This document shows, one piece after another, positions 7,619 through 15,382 of a stretch of DNA of 64,000 nucleotides (position 1 is its first letter; each line of letters opens with the position of its first letter). The notes below the pieces were generated by a model. The model was not told the origin of the DNA. It saw only the letters and a list, made by a program, of their open reading frames with translations, and did no database searches. Source of the stretch: an uncultured Vampirovibrio sp. (GTDB lineage Bacteria > Cyanobacteriota > Vampirovibrionia > Gastranaerophilales > Gastranaerophilaceae). The translations under genes were made by a program, and so were the position numbers. The stretch lies in the NCBI GenBank assembly GCA_910577515.1, contig CAJTLW010000005.1:91874-155873 (forward strand), written 5' to 3'.

Positions 7619-7828
7619 TTATCCTTCTTTCTTGGAATTATGTATCTCTATTGCTCGGTCATATATTTTATAAGCAATATCGTACTCATCTATATTTTTT
7701 TTGTTCTTATATTGTCTTTTTAAGTCTGTTATAATGCTATATTTACTTGGGCATAACGGATGATTAAAACATTTTGCAAGTTCTGCAGCTTCTTTTTCTA
7801 TTTCTTTTTCAATATCAATTTTTGCCAT
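7619..7828 (-). CDS. small phage protein of unknown function (69 aa)
   Basis: A 69-residue, highly charged helical protein beginning M-A-K-I-D-I-E-K-E-I-E-K-E-A. It contains a small C-F-N-H-P-L-C-P motif around residue 20 that could bind a metal. It lies in the leftward early operon with normal spacing. I do not recognise a family. Confidence 0.55.
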   Translation of the reverse strand: MAKIDIEKEIEKEAAELAKCFNHPLCPSKYSIITDLKRQYKNKKNIDEYDIAYKIYDRAIEIHNSKKEG

Positions 7829-7873
7829 TATTTTTCCTCACTTTCTTTAAGTTTTTCAATTCTATTGCTGCTT

Positions 7874-8134
7874 CTATCTTGGTCTGAGACAATGCTTTTT
7901 ACAGTATTCAAAATCTTTTATATAATTCTTGCAATACATTTTTGTATCTGTTTTATCAACAATCTCAGCACGATTGTTGCAATAAAAGGGATTATCGTCA
8001 CCTACACTTTGATTTTTACAAATAAAACAATTGTAGTAGTGTCTATATCCACTTCTCCAACGACCTATGCTTTCAATATTTATAATTTCTTTTTCACCTT
8101 CAAAAGTTTCTACTGTAATATTTTCTTTATACAT
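7874..8134 (-). CDS. small cysteine-rich phage protein (86 aa)
   Basis: An 86-residue protein with nine cysteines and several histidines: Y-N-C-F-I-C-K-N near residue 35, F-Y-C-N-N near 50, M-Y-C-K-N near 66 and Y-C-K-K-H-C close to the C-terminus. The pairs suggest a zinc-binding fold. It is part of the leftward early operon, 2 nt after the upstream gene ends. Function unknown. Confidence 0.55.
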   Translation of the reverse strand: MYKENITVETFEGEKEIINIESIGRWRSGYRHYYNCFICKNQSVGDDNPFYCNNRAEIVDKTDTKMYCKNYIKDFEYCKKHCLRPR

Positions 8135-8136
8135 TC

Positions 8137-8469
8137 TTATCCCCTTTTATAAACTATTTTCCCTTGCCTGTATCCGCAAACATTATGATAGAGTTCAAAT
8201 AAGCTTCTTTTTTGAATATCCTCTTTATTTGTTGTTGCAAATAAAACACGCTTCTGGATTTCTCTTGTATCCGCCGTGTATACAAGCAATTTGCCGGATG
8301 CAACATTAAAATTTACAAAAAATCTTTCATAGCATCCTATTTTTTTGTGTCTGTGGATATAGACATTGGGTCTATCGGCTGAATAAAGCATTATTCCGCT
8401 TTCTTTAATCCACTTTAAAACTTCAGCTTCCGTTATTTTATTTTGCAGCATCTTAATAAACCCTTCCAA
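8137..8469 (-). CDS. phage protein of unknown function (110 aa)
   Basis: A 110-residue basic, strand-rich protein; it starts M-E-G-F-I-K-M-L-Q-N-K and may instead start at M-L-Q-N-K a few codons later. It overlaps the upstream 87-residue gene by 17 nt. A Y-I-H-R-H-K-K-I-G-C segment is notable. I do not recognise a family. Confidence 0.55.
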   Translation of the reverse strand: MEGFIKMLQNKITEAEVLKWIKESGIMLYSADRPNVYIHRHKKIGCYERFFVNFNVASGKLLVYTADTREIQKRVLFATTNKEDIQKRSLFELYHNVCGYRQGKIVYKRG

Positions 8470-8716
8470 TTTTTAAAATAATCGGGAAAAATGTATCAAG
8501 GTATGTGATTTCAACAAAGGTGCCTTTCGGGTAATTCAAATAATATCCCTTAGCTTCTTCATTGTTCTTTAATAGAGCCATAAAGCGCTGCTTGGCACCA
8601 TTGCGTTTAATATAGAAAACAACCCTATCGCTGTTGAAACCTGCAATTTTACTTGCAATTATTCTTCCCTTAAGTGTTTTTCTTTCATATTTTTTCTTTT
8701 TAGGTTCAAAATACAT
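8453..8716 (-). CDS. phage protein of unknown function (87 aa)
   Basis: An 87-residue very basic protein starting M-Y-F-E-P-K-K-K-K-Y-E-R-K, with a predicted small beta-barrel-like alternation (R-V-V-F-Y-I-K-R, G-T-F-V-E-I-T-Y-L). It could be a nucleic-acid-binding OB-like protein, but no diagnostic motif is present. Its 3' end overlaps the next gene, as is usual in this operon. Confidence 0.5.
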   Translation of the reverse strand: MYFEPKKKKYERKTLKGRIIASKIAGFNSDRVVFYIKRNGAKQRFMALLKNNEEAKGYYLNYPKGTFVEITYLDTFFPIILKIGRVY

Positions 8717-8747
8717 TCACCTAACTCCTATACCGCCTGCGAAGGGC

Positions 8748-8894
8748 TTATACTTCCTCATATTCAAAGGTAAACAGGTTCCCCAGAACCTTTTCAATCC
8801 TTTTTCTTCTTAAAGCCTCTGCTTGGGCTTCTATCGGGTATTTTGCCATCTCATCAAGACATTTTTGTTCTTCTTCATAAATCCATATTTGCAT
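8748..8894 (-). CDS. small acidic-basic phage protein (48 aa)
   Basis: A 48-residue ORF starting M-Q-I-W-I-Y-E-E-E-Q-K and ending L-F-T-F-E-Y-E-E-V. It is helical with a central L-R-R-K-R-I-E-K segment. An AAGGAG sequence lies 13 nt upstream of the ATG. It fills the gap between the replication gene and the 87-residue gene exactly, which supports it being real. Function unknown. Confidence 0.45.
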   Translation of the reverse strand: MQIWIYEEEQKCLDEMAKYPIEAQAEALRRKRIEKVLGNLFTFEYEEV

Positions 8895-8924
8895 TTTTAA
8901 AATAAAACTCCTTATTTGTTATCA

Positions 8925-9878
8925 TTACTGGTTTTCGGGCTGTTCATAATCATTTTCGCTAAAGCCGTATTTATTGATTAAATCTCTTGCTATTTTTGAT
9001 TTTCCCCGCCAAAATGCAGGCAGGTTTTTAAGCCAGCTTAAGGCTTCATCCTTTGAAAAATTTGAAGGACTTACGCTGTTTTTTGCTATTTGTCTGTTTT
9101 TTTCTAAATATTCCTGTGTTTTAGTAACATCCGGGGTTGTTTTTGGCTGGGCTTTGTATTTTTGAATATTTGCCCTTGCGTATTCAACAAGGCTTTTAGC
9201 CGGAAAATGCGTCTTTTCGTTTTTATTAAAAACGGTTAAAATCCAATCATCCGTGCATTTTAGAATTCCAGCTTCATTTTTTAAATTTTCGCTTAAGGAA
9301 ATAAAGCAGTTTTCAATATGTTCATCCGGGATTTTACCTTTCACCCGTTTCAAGAAGAAAGAAAAAAGACTGCCTTCCTCCCCCTTAACCCCCTCTATAG
9401 GAAGGGGGTCATTATCAATATCATTTTCATTATCATTATCTGTATCATTATCGGCTTTTTTGGGTTTTTGATTTAACCGTTCGGTTTTTTCGGTTTTCAA
9501 ATTAACCGTTTGGTTATTTGGGTTTTCAAAATAACCGTTCGGTTTTTTGGGTTTATTTGAGTTTTGTTCGGTTTCATCTAAAACCATTCGGTTATTTTTA
9601 GAACTGTCCGCATTTTCTCTGGATGGTCTGCCTCCCTTTAAACCGTTTTGAGAGTTTTTAACACATCTTTTATCATAAGCATCCTTATCTCTATCAATTG
9701 CAGCTTTAATAAATTTAAAAGCCATATTTAAAACGGGGCTTAATTCAATGCTCACGCTTCCTGTCATATCATATTCAAGAATTGCATCAAAAATTTTCCC
9801 TTTGTCTTCAAAGGATAAATCTCTCAGATGCTCGTAAAAATCGTGGTATACAAGCACCGCTTTCTTTTCTTTTGCCAT
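8925..9878 (-). CDS. phage replication initiator (DnaD/DUF6291-like)
   Basis: A 317-residue protein. The N-terminal ~75 residues (F-Y-E-H-L-R-D-L-S-F-E-D-K-G-K-I-F-D-A-I-L, then a conserved I-D-R-D) match the winged-helix-like region of phage replisome organisers. A K-N-S-Q-N-G-L-K-G-G-R-P motif follows. The middle (about 95-160) is a low-complexity Asn/Asp/Lys linker with near-repeats of K-P-K-K and E-N-P-N-N-Q-T-V. The C-terminal part resembles a DnaD-like domain ending in a possible loader interaction tail. It sits centrally in the early operon, behind a GC-rich structured leader (9917-9955). A role in recruiting the host helicase is inferred from the family. Confidence 0.65.
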   Translation of the reverse strand: MAKEKKAVLVYHDFYEHLRDLSFEDKGKIFDAILEYDMTGSVSIELSPVLNMAFKFIKAAIDRDKDAYDKRCVKNSQNGLKGGRPSRENADSSKNNRMVLDETEQNSNKPKKPNGYFENPNNQTVNLKTEKTERLNQKPKKADNDTDNDNENDIDNDPLPIEGVKGEEGSLFSFFLKRVKGKIPDEHIENCFISLSENLKNEAGILKCTDDWILTVFNKNEKTHFPAKSLVEYARANIQKYKAQPKTTPDVTKTQEYLEKNRQIAKNSVSPSNFSKDEALSWLKNLPAFWRGKSKIARDLINKYGFSENDYEQPENQ

Positions 9879-9916
9879 AATATTTTTCTATCCTATTCTT
9901 GCTCCTCGCGTTTAAC

Positions 9917-9955
9917 GGGCGCGCTTCCTTGTTCCTCACAAGGTCGCTATCGCCC
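9917..9955 (-). promoter_or_regulatory. extended hairpin in the leader of the replication gene
   Basis: The minus-strand RNA can fold as GGGC/GCCC, then GCG/CGC with a small bulge, then CCUUGU/ACAAGG closing a GAGGA-type loop. The region is GC-rich compared with its surroundings and lies in the 91-nt gap before the replication gene start. No T-run follows, so it is not a standard terminator. It is likely a regulatory structure or processing site. Confidence 0.4.
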
Positions 9956-9969
9956 TCAGCTGTGGTGCG

Positions 9970-10230
9970 CTATCTTAAGGGGTCTTGATAAGTGTTTGAC
10001 CCGGAGTTTTGAACTCTCGCGTTTGAAGAATTCACATTTTCTTCTTTTAGAGTTGCAAAAATTGAATAATCCGGCGCCTCGGGGCTTGATTTACTTGAAA
10101 CTTTGCACATCATAAAGTAATAATTGCCGCTTACAATTAAAGGTGCCGCTTCTTTTTTAATACTTAAACTTTGGTAAGTTGTTCCCTTTTGACTGGTTTT
10201 ATTCCAACCGTTGCCGATTTCTAAAGCCAT
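9970..10230 (-). CDS. phage DUF736-like protein (86 aa)
   Basis: An 86-residue protein starting M-A-L-E-I-G-N-G-W-N-K. The sequence has the small beta-rich pattern of DUF736-type phage/plasmid proteins, including S-P-E-A-P-D-Y-S-I-F-A near residue 57. An upstream extension to a start at 10320 is possible, but it would encode the structured RNA motif; the ATG at 10230 has a good AAAGGG ribosome site. It lies directly behind the second copy of that motif. The function of the family is not established; ssDNA or nucleoprotein roles are speculation. Confidence 0.6.
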   Translation of the reverse strand: MALEIGNGWNKTSQKGTTYQSLSIKKEAAPLIVSGNYYFMMCKVSSKSSPEAPDYSIFATLKEENVNSSNARVQNSGSNTYQDPLR

Positions 10231-10248
10231 AATTTTTTCCCTTTCTGT

Positions 10249-10303
10249 TTCGTAGTGCTTTAAAGGAAAATTTGTCATTTCCCTTACGCACCGGCTCACG
10301 CGT
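10249..10303 (-). ncRNA. candidate structured RNA motif, copy 2
   Basis: The minus strand reads CGCGTGAG-C-CGGTGCGT, a 9-bp A/T-rich hairpin (AAGGGAAAT paired with ATTTTCCTT, one G-U), then AAAGCACTACGAA. The outer blocks match copy 1 at 6193-6246 while the hairpin sequence differs entirely but still pairs. It ends 18 nt before the ATG of the 86-residue gene and just upstream of its ribosome site, so it could control translation of that gene. Confidence 0.5.
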
Positions 10304-10435
10304 TTAAAGTATGTAAACAAAGGCGCAAAACAAATAAAATATTATTGCGCCTGATATGAATTTAAACCCCGCTTTTATTAAATCAAGCGGTGTCATTATT
10401 CCTAAAGATTTTAGATAATTTAAAACTATTCCCAT
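10304..10435 (-). CDS. small phage membrane protein (43 aa)
   Basis: A 43-residue ORF starting M-G-I-V-L-N-Y-L-K-S-L and ending in one strongly hydrophobic helix (G-A-I-I-F-Y-L-F-C-A-F-V-Y-I-L). An AAAGGAG ribosome site lies about 12 nt upstream. Its stop codon directly precedes structured RNA copy 2. Function unknown. Confidence 0.5.
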   Translation of the reverse strand: MGIVLNYLKSLGIMTPLDLIKAGFKFISGAIIFYLFCAFVYIL

Positions 10436-10574
10436 GCCGGGACTTTCTCCTTTAAATTTTTATTAAAAAACCTTTTTAATTAAAAAAATATGCCGGATAA
10501 AAAGTGAAAAAATCCGGCATAAAGTATCACTAGATTAGTTTAAGGATAAATTTATACCGATTTTAAGCTGTTCA

Positions 10575-11309
10575 TCAATCATCCCCGAGGTATTTTTCCC
10601 CATCTTCTTCTTCAACCTCAATAATCGGAATTTCGTTGTAATAAACATTTATTAAAAACTGTTCAAAAGAGCCTAAAATGCCAAGCTTTAGCCTTTTTGT
10701 TAAATCTTTTGAATATTTGCCATCCTCATAAATTGATGTAATTTTGAATTTTTTAAATTCTCTATCAATGCTTTGCAATTGGATTTCATAAGTGTAATTA
10801 CCATAATCAGTTTCAAAGTCTTCATTTGTTGAAAGAAGGATTTTGTACCATTTTGAATACGTTAAACCGGGTGTATTATCGGTAATTTTCCAATTGGCAT
10901 ATTTATCGCAATATTCATCATCGTCCATCTCTTTAACGTATTCTGTATATTTTGAAATCAATTCATCAAGGGTAAATTCAAGGTTTTCGGGCTTGATATA
11001 TAAATCCTTAAATTCTTTTAAAACCTTATCTGCAAGCTCTTTATTCTGCTCTTTTTCAATAATATTAGCTATTTGCTTTATAATTTTATTTGTATACCCC
11101 TTAAAATCTAATATTGATAATGAGGTGCTGATTTCTGTTTCAATCTTATTTTTAAGAATTTTTTGTATCTCCCAATTTGAAACGGAATGAGCAATTGCAT
11201 TTAAAAGCTCTTTTTCAACAGTATCTTCAATCTTTTTTTGAATTTCGCTGTTGTCAATCATTGAAGCCACTTTTTCATTTACGATATTTTGAATATCTAA
11301 TCCCGCCAT
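10575..11309 (-). CDS. phage protein of unknown function (244 aa)
   Basis: A 244-residue acidic, mainly helical protein with an N-terminal coiled-coil-like half (residues 1-110, rich in E-I-Q-K-K-I-E type repeats) and an acidic tail (I-E-V-E-E-E-D-G-E). It is the first large gene of the leftward early operon. I recognise no family. The position suggests a role in early takeover or replication; that is inference only. Confidence 0.6.
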   Translation of the reverse strand: MAGLDIQNIVNEKVASMIDNSEIQKKIEDTVEKELLNAIAHSVSNWEIQKILKNKIETEISTSLSILDFKGYTNKIIKQIANIIEKEQNKELADKVLKEFKDLYIKPENLEFTLDELISKYTEYVKEMDDDEYCDKYANWKITDNTPGLTYSKWYKILLSTNEDFETDYGNYTYEIQLQSIDREFKKFKITSIYEDGKYSKDLTKRLKLGILGSFEQFLINVYYNEIPIIEVEEEDGEKYLGDD

Positions 11310-11347
11310 TTTCTACTCCTTTTTCTATAAAATCGCATTATATTTTG

Positions 11348-11530
11348 TTAACCCTTAAGGGCTGCATTTTTATAAACCCTTTGTTTCGCTAAATCTTTTG
11401 CCATCATAGTGAATAATTTTGCAGCTTGGCTCCAGTCTTCAGGTTCATCCGCAAAAGAAACCTTGTATTCAATGGGCTTTTCCCCTTGTGTATAAAGGGT
11501 ATAGATTTTCTTTTCCTTTTTACCTCTCAT
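11348..11530 (-). CDS. small phage protein (60 aa)
   Basis: A 60-residue protein starting M-R-G-K-K-E-K-K-I-Y-T-L-Y. The start ATG overlaps the stop of the upstream excisionase-like gene (ATGA), a coupled start, so longer upstream starts are unlikely. It contains an E-D-W-S-Q-A-A-K-L-F-T-M-M-A helix. Function unknown. Confidence 0.55.
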   Translation of the reverse strand: MRGKKEKKIYTLYTQGEKPIEYKVSFADEPEDWSQAAKLFTMMAKDLAKQRVYKNAALKG

Positions 11531-11712
11531 ACCAGTAAATCCCCCGCCGTTCTTCTGCATCTACGGTAATTTTCAATATCATTTTCTGTAAATTTATATC
11601 CCCTTCCTCTGCGCTCACCAACAAGCTCACCCATTTTAATTGCCTTATATATGCTTTGCCTGCATATTAAAAGAATTTTTGTTAAATCTTTTGTTGTGTA
11701 TGACTTCTCCAT
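11527..11712 (-). CDS. excisionase-like / MerR-type HTH protein
   Basis: A 61-residue DNA-binding protein starting M-E-K-S-Y-T-T-K-D-L. The pattern Y-T-T-K-D-L-T-K-I-L-L followed by R-Q-S-I-Y-K-A-I-K-M-G-E-L and Y-K-F-T-E-N-D-I is the HTH_17 (excisionase/helix-turn-helix) fold. The start at 11712 has AAGGA about 10 nt upstream; a longer form from 11742 is less likely. It is the first leftward gene, facing the CI-like repressor across the operator region, so it could be the Cro counterpart or the recombination directionality factor. Confidence 0.7.
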   Translation of the reverse strand: MEKSYTTKDLTKILLICRQSIYKAIKMGELVGERRGRGYKFTENDIENYRRCRRTAGDLLV

Positions 11713-11832
11713 ATCCCTGCTTCCTTTTTGTAAATTTTTCATTACAAATTAAGCCCCTTATTGGTGCTTTAACTCACTCATGTGTTATTATTTTGTTAAA
11801 TAAAGTTAATTTAAGTTATCCAATGAAATGAT

Positions 11833-11872
11833 TGTATAGTTTTACCAACAAAAATGCAAGTAACACTATACA
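11833..11872. promoter_or_regulatory. prophage immunity operator (inverted repeat)
   Basis: Two 13-nt arms, TGTATAGTTTTAC (11833-11845) and GTAACACTATACA (11860-11872), form an inverted repeat with 12 of 13 matches and a 14-nt spacer. It lies between the divergent excisionase-like gene and the CI-like gene, the usual place for lysogeny operators. Binding by the CI-like protein is inferred. Confidence 0.65.
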
Positions 11873-11907
11873 TATTTTACAAAACTTCATTTATTTAGAG
11901 TAGGAAA

Positions 11908-12201
11908 ATGGAAACAACTGGGCAAAGATTAAAAAAGATAAGGACTAAATTACACTTGTCACAAGAGGATTTTGGGCATAAACTTAATCTTTCTCGTGCC
12001 GGTATTGCGGCGGTTGAAGCTGATAATAATAAATTTTCACAAGATGTATTGTGTAAACTGTTGCTAACATTTAATGTGAATATTAATTATTTATTGGGCG
12101 GCAAAGGCAGCATGTTTCTAACACCAAAATTTGAAGATGTTGAAGATGAATTCACCCAAAAAGTAGAAGCAATACTAAAAAAGAATGGAATTATTTTATA
12201 A
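11908..12201 (+). CDS. CI-like XRE repressor
   Basis: A 97-residue XRE-family repressor. The helix-turn-helix is in residues 8-60: R-L-K-K-I-R-T-K-L-H-L-S-Q-E-D-F-G, then L-S-R-A-G-I-A-A-V-E. There is no peptidase domain, so induction by LexA-type autocleavage is not expected. It is transcribed rightwards toward the integrase while the early operon runs leftwards, with a clear inverted-repeat operator between. It is probably the lysogeny repressor. Confidence 0.8.
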   Translation: METTGQRLKKIRTKLHLSQEDFGHKLNLSRAGIAAVEADNNKFSQDVLCKLLLTFNVNINYLLGGKGSMFLTPKFEDVEDEFTQKVEAILKKNGIIL

Positions 12202-12224
12202 AATAGTATTAAGATGGGGATAAA

Positions 12225-13288
12225 ATGGTCACAGTTTATAATAAAAAATGCTTGGCTTGCAAGCATCAAAACATACATGAAGTTTTAAATAAATGCCCCA
12301 TTTGTGGCAGCTCAAATTTATTTCAAGATTTGGAATTAAAAAATAAAAGAAACTGCAAAAATAGAAATAAGGGCAAAAACCTTGTTAAGTTTCCTAATGA
12401 TTATACAATAATTGACATTGAAACCACGGGACTGTCTGCTGAATTTGATGAAATAATAGAGCTTAGCGCCTTAAAAATTCGAAATAATGAAATTATTGAT
12501 AAATTTTCCACACTAATAAAACCTGATTATGCAATTGACCAGTTTATAACAAATTTAACCGGAATAACCAATGAAATGGTGAAAAATGCACCCAAAATAA
12601 AAGAAGTGTTAAATGAATATCTTGATTTTATAGCTGATGATATTATTGTGGGGCACAATGTTAATTTTGATATAAATTTTATCTATGATAATTGCTTAGA
12701 ATATTATGAAAAGAATTCTCTAATGATTTTATAGACACTCATAGAATTTCAAAAAAAGCATGTTCAATAGAACGCCATAGACTTAATGATGTTGCTGAAT
12801 ATTATAGAATAGATGCCACAGGACACCATAGAGCGGAAAACGACTGCTTAATGACAAATGCAATATATCAAGCAATGAAAAATGAAATTTTATCAAAATA
12901 TGGTTCAGCCGAAGAGTTTTATAAACAAAATTGGTATCACGGATATCAGAATAACATCGCCAAAAACATAACAACACAAAAAACAAATTTTGATGAAGAT
13001 AATTTTTTCTATAACAAATTTTGCGCATTTACAGGAAGCCTAACCATTCAAAGAAAAGATGCTATGCAAAAAATAGTGGATTTAGGCGGCAAGGTTGCAG
13101 ACAATTTAACCCAAGAAACCAATGTTTTGATTATCGGCACACAAGATTACAGTAAAACAAAAGAAAATGGCAAGAGTAATAAAATGATTAAAGCTGAAAA
13201 ATATATTTTAAAAGGACAGGATTTGCAAATAATTTCTGAAACCGAATTCTTTGAATTAATCAATGAAGCTGAAGCCATGCCTGTATAA
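12225..13288 (+). pseudogene. DnaQ-like exonuclease with BRCT domain, frameshifted
   Basis: The first 169 codons encode a small zinc ribbon (C-L-A-C near residue 10, C-P-I-C near 25) and a DEDDh 3'-5' exonuclease (D-I-E-T-T-G near residue 65, then H-N-V-N-F-D). They stop at 12734. The -1 frame continues without interruption, encoding D-F-I-D-T-H-R-I-S, the H-R-A-E-N-D motif that completes the exonuclease, and a C-terminal BRCT-like domain (F-C-A-F-T-G-S-L onward, with V-D-L-G-G-K-V-A-D-N-L). So one ancestral gene is broken by a single-base change near 12717-12722. It could also be an assembly error or programmed frameshift. The exonuclease plus BRCT layout resembles DnaQ-like proteins of Gram-positive phages. 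Confidence 0.75.
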
Positions 13289-13648
13289 ATAAAGACCCCA
13301 AAATATATTCACACCTTAGTATGAATTTTTATCCCATAATTAAGAACCAATAGGGGCATCAGTCCTTAAAAAAATGCCTTATAAATGCTTCAAATACTTT
13401 TGTGCCTGCTTTTTCACCAAAAACCTGCACCAGAGAATAAAGCATTTTTGTTAAAATATGCTTTTTATTTTTCACGCCTTCCAAGACCTATTCAAGTTTT
13501 TCTAAATGGGATGGTTGTTAAGTTAAGCTTAATAAATTTTAACTTTTATGTTTTGAATTCCAAACTATAATAGAAAAAAGATATTTTTAAATCAATAAAC
13601 TATTCAAATCTGTAACAAAACTTTAAAATTGCAAAAGCCAGGACAAAC
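13289..13648. other. intergenic region before the integrase
   Basis: A 360-nt AT-rich stretch without a convincing gene; a 61-codon ORF at 13385-13570 has no ribosome site and looks accidental. A TATAAT box at 13566-13571, about 80 nt before the integrase start, is the best promoter candidate for the integrase. No repeat or attachment core was noticed. Confidence 0.4.
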
Positions 13649-15169
13649 ATGCAAAAAACAACCTTAGCAAACCTTGAAGACGGTTTAATATACAATAGAA
13701 CCTCTTGTGATGAACAAAGACAAGAGGGCTATAGCATTGAATATCAAGAACGCACAAATAAAGAATATGCCCTTAAAAATAGAATAAACCCGGCTAAAAT
13801 CTATAATTGTTCTGAAAGTGCAAAAGAACCAGGGCGAAAAATATTTAATGAAATGCTGAATTTTGCCAAAAAACACAAAAACATTAAACATATAATCTTT
13901 AAAAAATGCGATAGGAGCGCAAGAAACGAGCTTGATGCAGGAATGATAATACATCTTGCAAGAACAACAGATTTAAATTTCCATTTTACTGAAGACAGGC
14001 TAATTTTAAACAAAGACTCAAGACCATACGAATACAATATTTATATGCTAAATTGCTCCATAGCTTCCATGTACCCAAGGGATTTATCGGTTAATGTCAA
14101 AAACGGTCTTAAGCAAAAAGCCGATGAAGGGCATTTTCCAAGTGTTGCGCCTTTTGGCTATGAAAATGTAAGAATAGGCAAAAGAAGCTATATAGAGCCA
14201 AAAGAAGAAGAGGCTTTGGTTGTTAAAAGGATATTTGAATTGTATAATACAGGCCTTTATTCTTATGAAAGTTTGGCTAAAAAATTAAGGCAGGAAGGAT
14301 ATAGAAAAAGCGCGGCTACGCCCATTGTTAAAAGCACTGTAGAATATATTTTAAATAACCCTGTCTATATGGGAGATTTTATCTTTAAGGGCGAATATAA
14401 AACCGGAAAACACAAAGCTATAGTTTCAAAAGAAACCTTTAATCTTACACAAAAAATAATACAAGGGCATAATACGCCAAAATGCAGCAAACATCTGTTT
14501 TTATTTTCAGGGATTGCACAATGCGAAGTATGTGGATGTGCTTATGTTGGCGAAAAGAAGATAAAAAAATATAAAAACGGCACGCAAAAAGAATACCTGT
14601 ATTATAGATGTACAGGGAATAAAGGCGGCAATTGCAAGAAAAATAAAAAATATATTCAAGAGCAAACAATCGAAGATGGTTTTTTGGATATCTTAAATAG
14701 AATTAAAATTCCAAAAGAATATCAAAAAATCATTAAAGATACTATTGCGTATGAAATGCAAGAAGCCGATGCTTCAATTGAAGAAAAAATCAAATATTTA
14801 AACAAAAGAATTAGTGAATTAAAAACAAAAACCAAAAAATTGTTGATGATGCGATTGCAAGATGAAATAGATGCCGATACCTTTAAAGAGCAAAACACTG
14901 AATGGCAAAATGAATTATCAAATTGTATAGAAAATTTGGAATCATTACAAAAGGATAACCAGGAAATATTTTCAATTAGCGAAACTGTGTTAGAACTAGC
15001 TGAAAACGCCTCGGAATGGTATTTAAGCCAATCGCTCGATAAAAAACGACAAATTATAAAAATTGTGTGTTCGAACCTTTTTATAAAAGACAAAAAACCG
15101 CACTACGAGCTGCATTCAATATTCCAACACATGCTAGATTTCACCCAAAATTATAAAATATCGGGATGA
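13649..15169 (+). CDS. large serine integrase
   Basis: A 506-residue large serine recombinase that integrates and excises the prophage. The resolvase-type catalytic domain starts with I-Y-N-R-T-S-C-D-E-Q (nucleophile Ser19) and G-Y-S-I-E-Y-Q. The recombinase domain follows (Y-G-Y/F-G-Y-E-N-V-type segment, then V-K-R-I-F-E-L-Y). A zinc ribbon is visible around 295-330 (C-E-V-C-G-C, later Y-R-C-T and C-K-K). The C-terminus is a coiled-coil region (about 370-440). The last codons and the TGA stop lie inside the 3' end of tRNA-Pro(CGG), so the attachment site is most likely there, which is less usual for serine integrases. Confidence 0.92.
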   Translation: MQKTTLANLEDGLIYNRTSCDEQRQEGYSIEYQERTNKEYALKNRINPAKIYNCSESAKEPGRKIFNEMLNFAKKHKNIKHIIFKKCDRSARNELDAGMIIHLARTTDLNFHFTEDRLILNKDSRPYEYNIYMLNCSIASMYPRDLSVNVKNGLKQKADEGHFPSVAPFGYENVRIGKRSYIEPKEEEALVVKRIFELYNTGLYSYESLAKKLRQEGYRKSAATPIVKSTVEYILNNPVYMGDFIFKGEYKTGKHKAIVSKETFNLTQKIIQGHNTPKCSKHLFLFSGIAQCEVCGCAYVGEKKIKKYKNGTQKEYLYYRCTGNKGGNCKKNKKYIQEQTIEDGFLDILNRIKIPKEYQKIIKDTIAYEMQEADASIEEKIKYLNKRISELKTKTKKLLMMRLQDEIDADTFKEQNTEWQNELSNCIENLESLQKDNQEIFSISETVLELAENASEWYLSQSLDKKRQIIKIVCSNLFIKDKKPHYELHSIFQHMLDFTQNYKISG

Positions 15170-15234
15170 CAAGATTCGAACTTGCGACCCCCGCGACCCG
15201 AACACGGTGCGCTACCAAGCTGCGCTACATCCCG
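15161..15234 (-). tRNA. tRNA-Pro(CGG)
   Basis: A complete 74-nt cloverleaf: acceptor CGGGATG/CATCCCG, D-arm GCGC-AGCTTGGTA-GCGC, anticodon stem CCGTG/CGCGG with loop TTCGGGT (anticodon CGG), and T-arm with TTCGAAT. Discriminator A; CCA is not encoded, unlike the other tRNA-Pro at 39343. The 3' end overlaps the integrase stop codon, so the phage probably replaced the native 3' flank on integration. Confidence 0.93.
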
Positions 15235-15316
15235 ATAATTATTTAGATACAGCACACACGGTGTTTTATTCTTTTTGACAAGCCTAACGCTTATCAGGGC
15301 TGCGCTATATCTCAAT

Positions 15317-15354
15317 AAAATTAGTGTGCAAATCAAACATTGCACACTAATTTT
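15317..15354 (-). terminator. strong hairpin terminator between tRNA-Pro and the 122-aa gene
   Basis: A perfect 15-bp inverted repeat (core TTAGTGTGCAA / TTGCACACTAA flanked by AAAA/TTTT) with an 8-nt loop. It is symmetrical and can act on both strands; the gene it closes is the small protein at 15383-15751. Confidence 0.8.
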
Positions 15355-15382
15355 ACCATTATAAATTTTTGCTTGCAAGCAG

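Noticed and set aside
13385..13570. 61-codon ORF before the integrase
   Set aside because: No ribosome site, composition like noncoding AT-rich DNA, and no neighbour overlap.
15240..15316. tRNA-like 5' fragment (minus strand GATATAGCGCAGCCCTGATA) upstream of tRNA-Pro(CGG)
   Set aside because: It resembles an acceptor-D-arm start but no anticodon or T-arm follows; at best a decayed tRNA fragment, too weak to call.
15151..15378. 75-codon minus-strand ORF across tRNA-Pro
   Set aside because: It is an accidental reading of the tRNA gene and its flanks and has no ribosome site.
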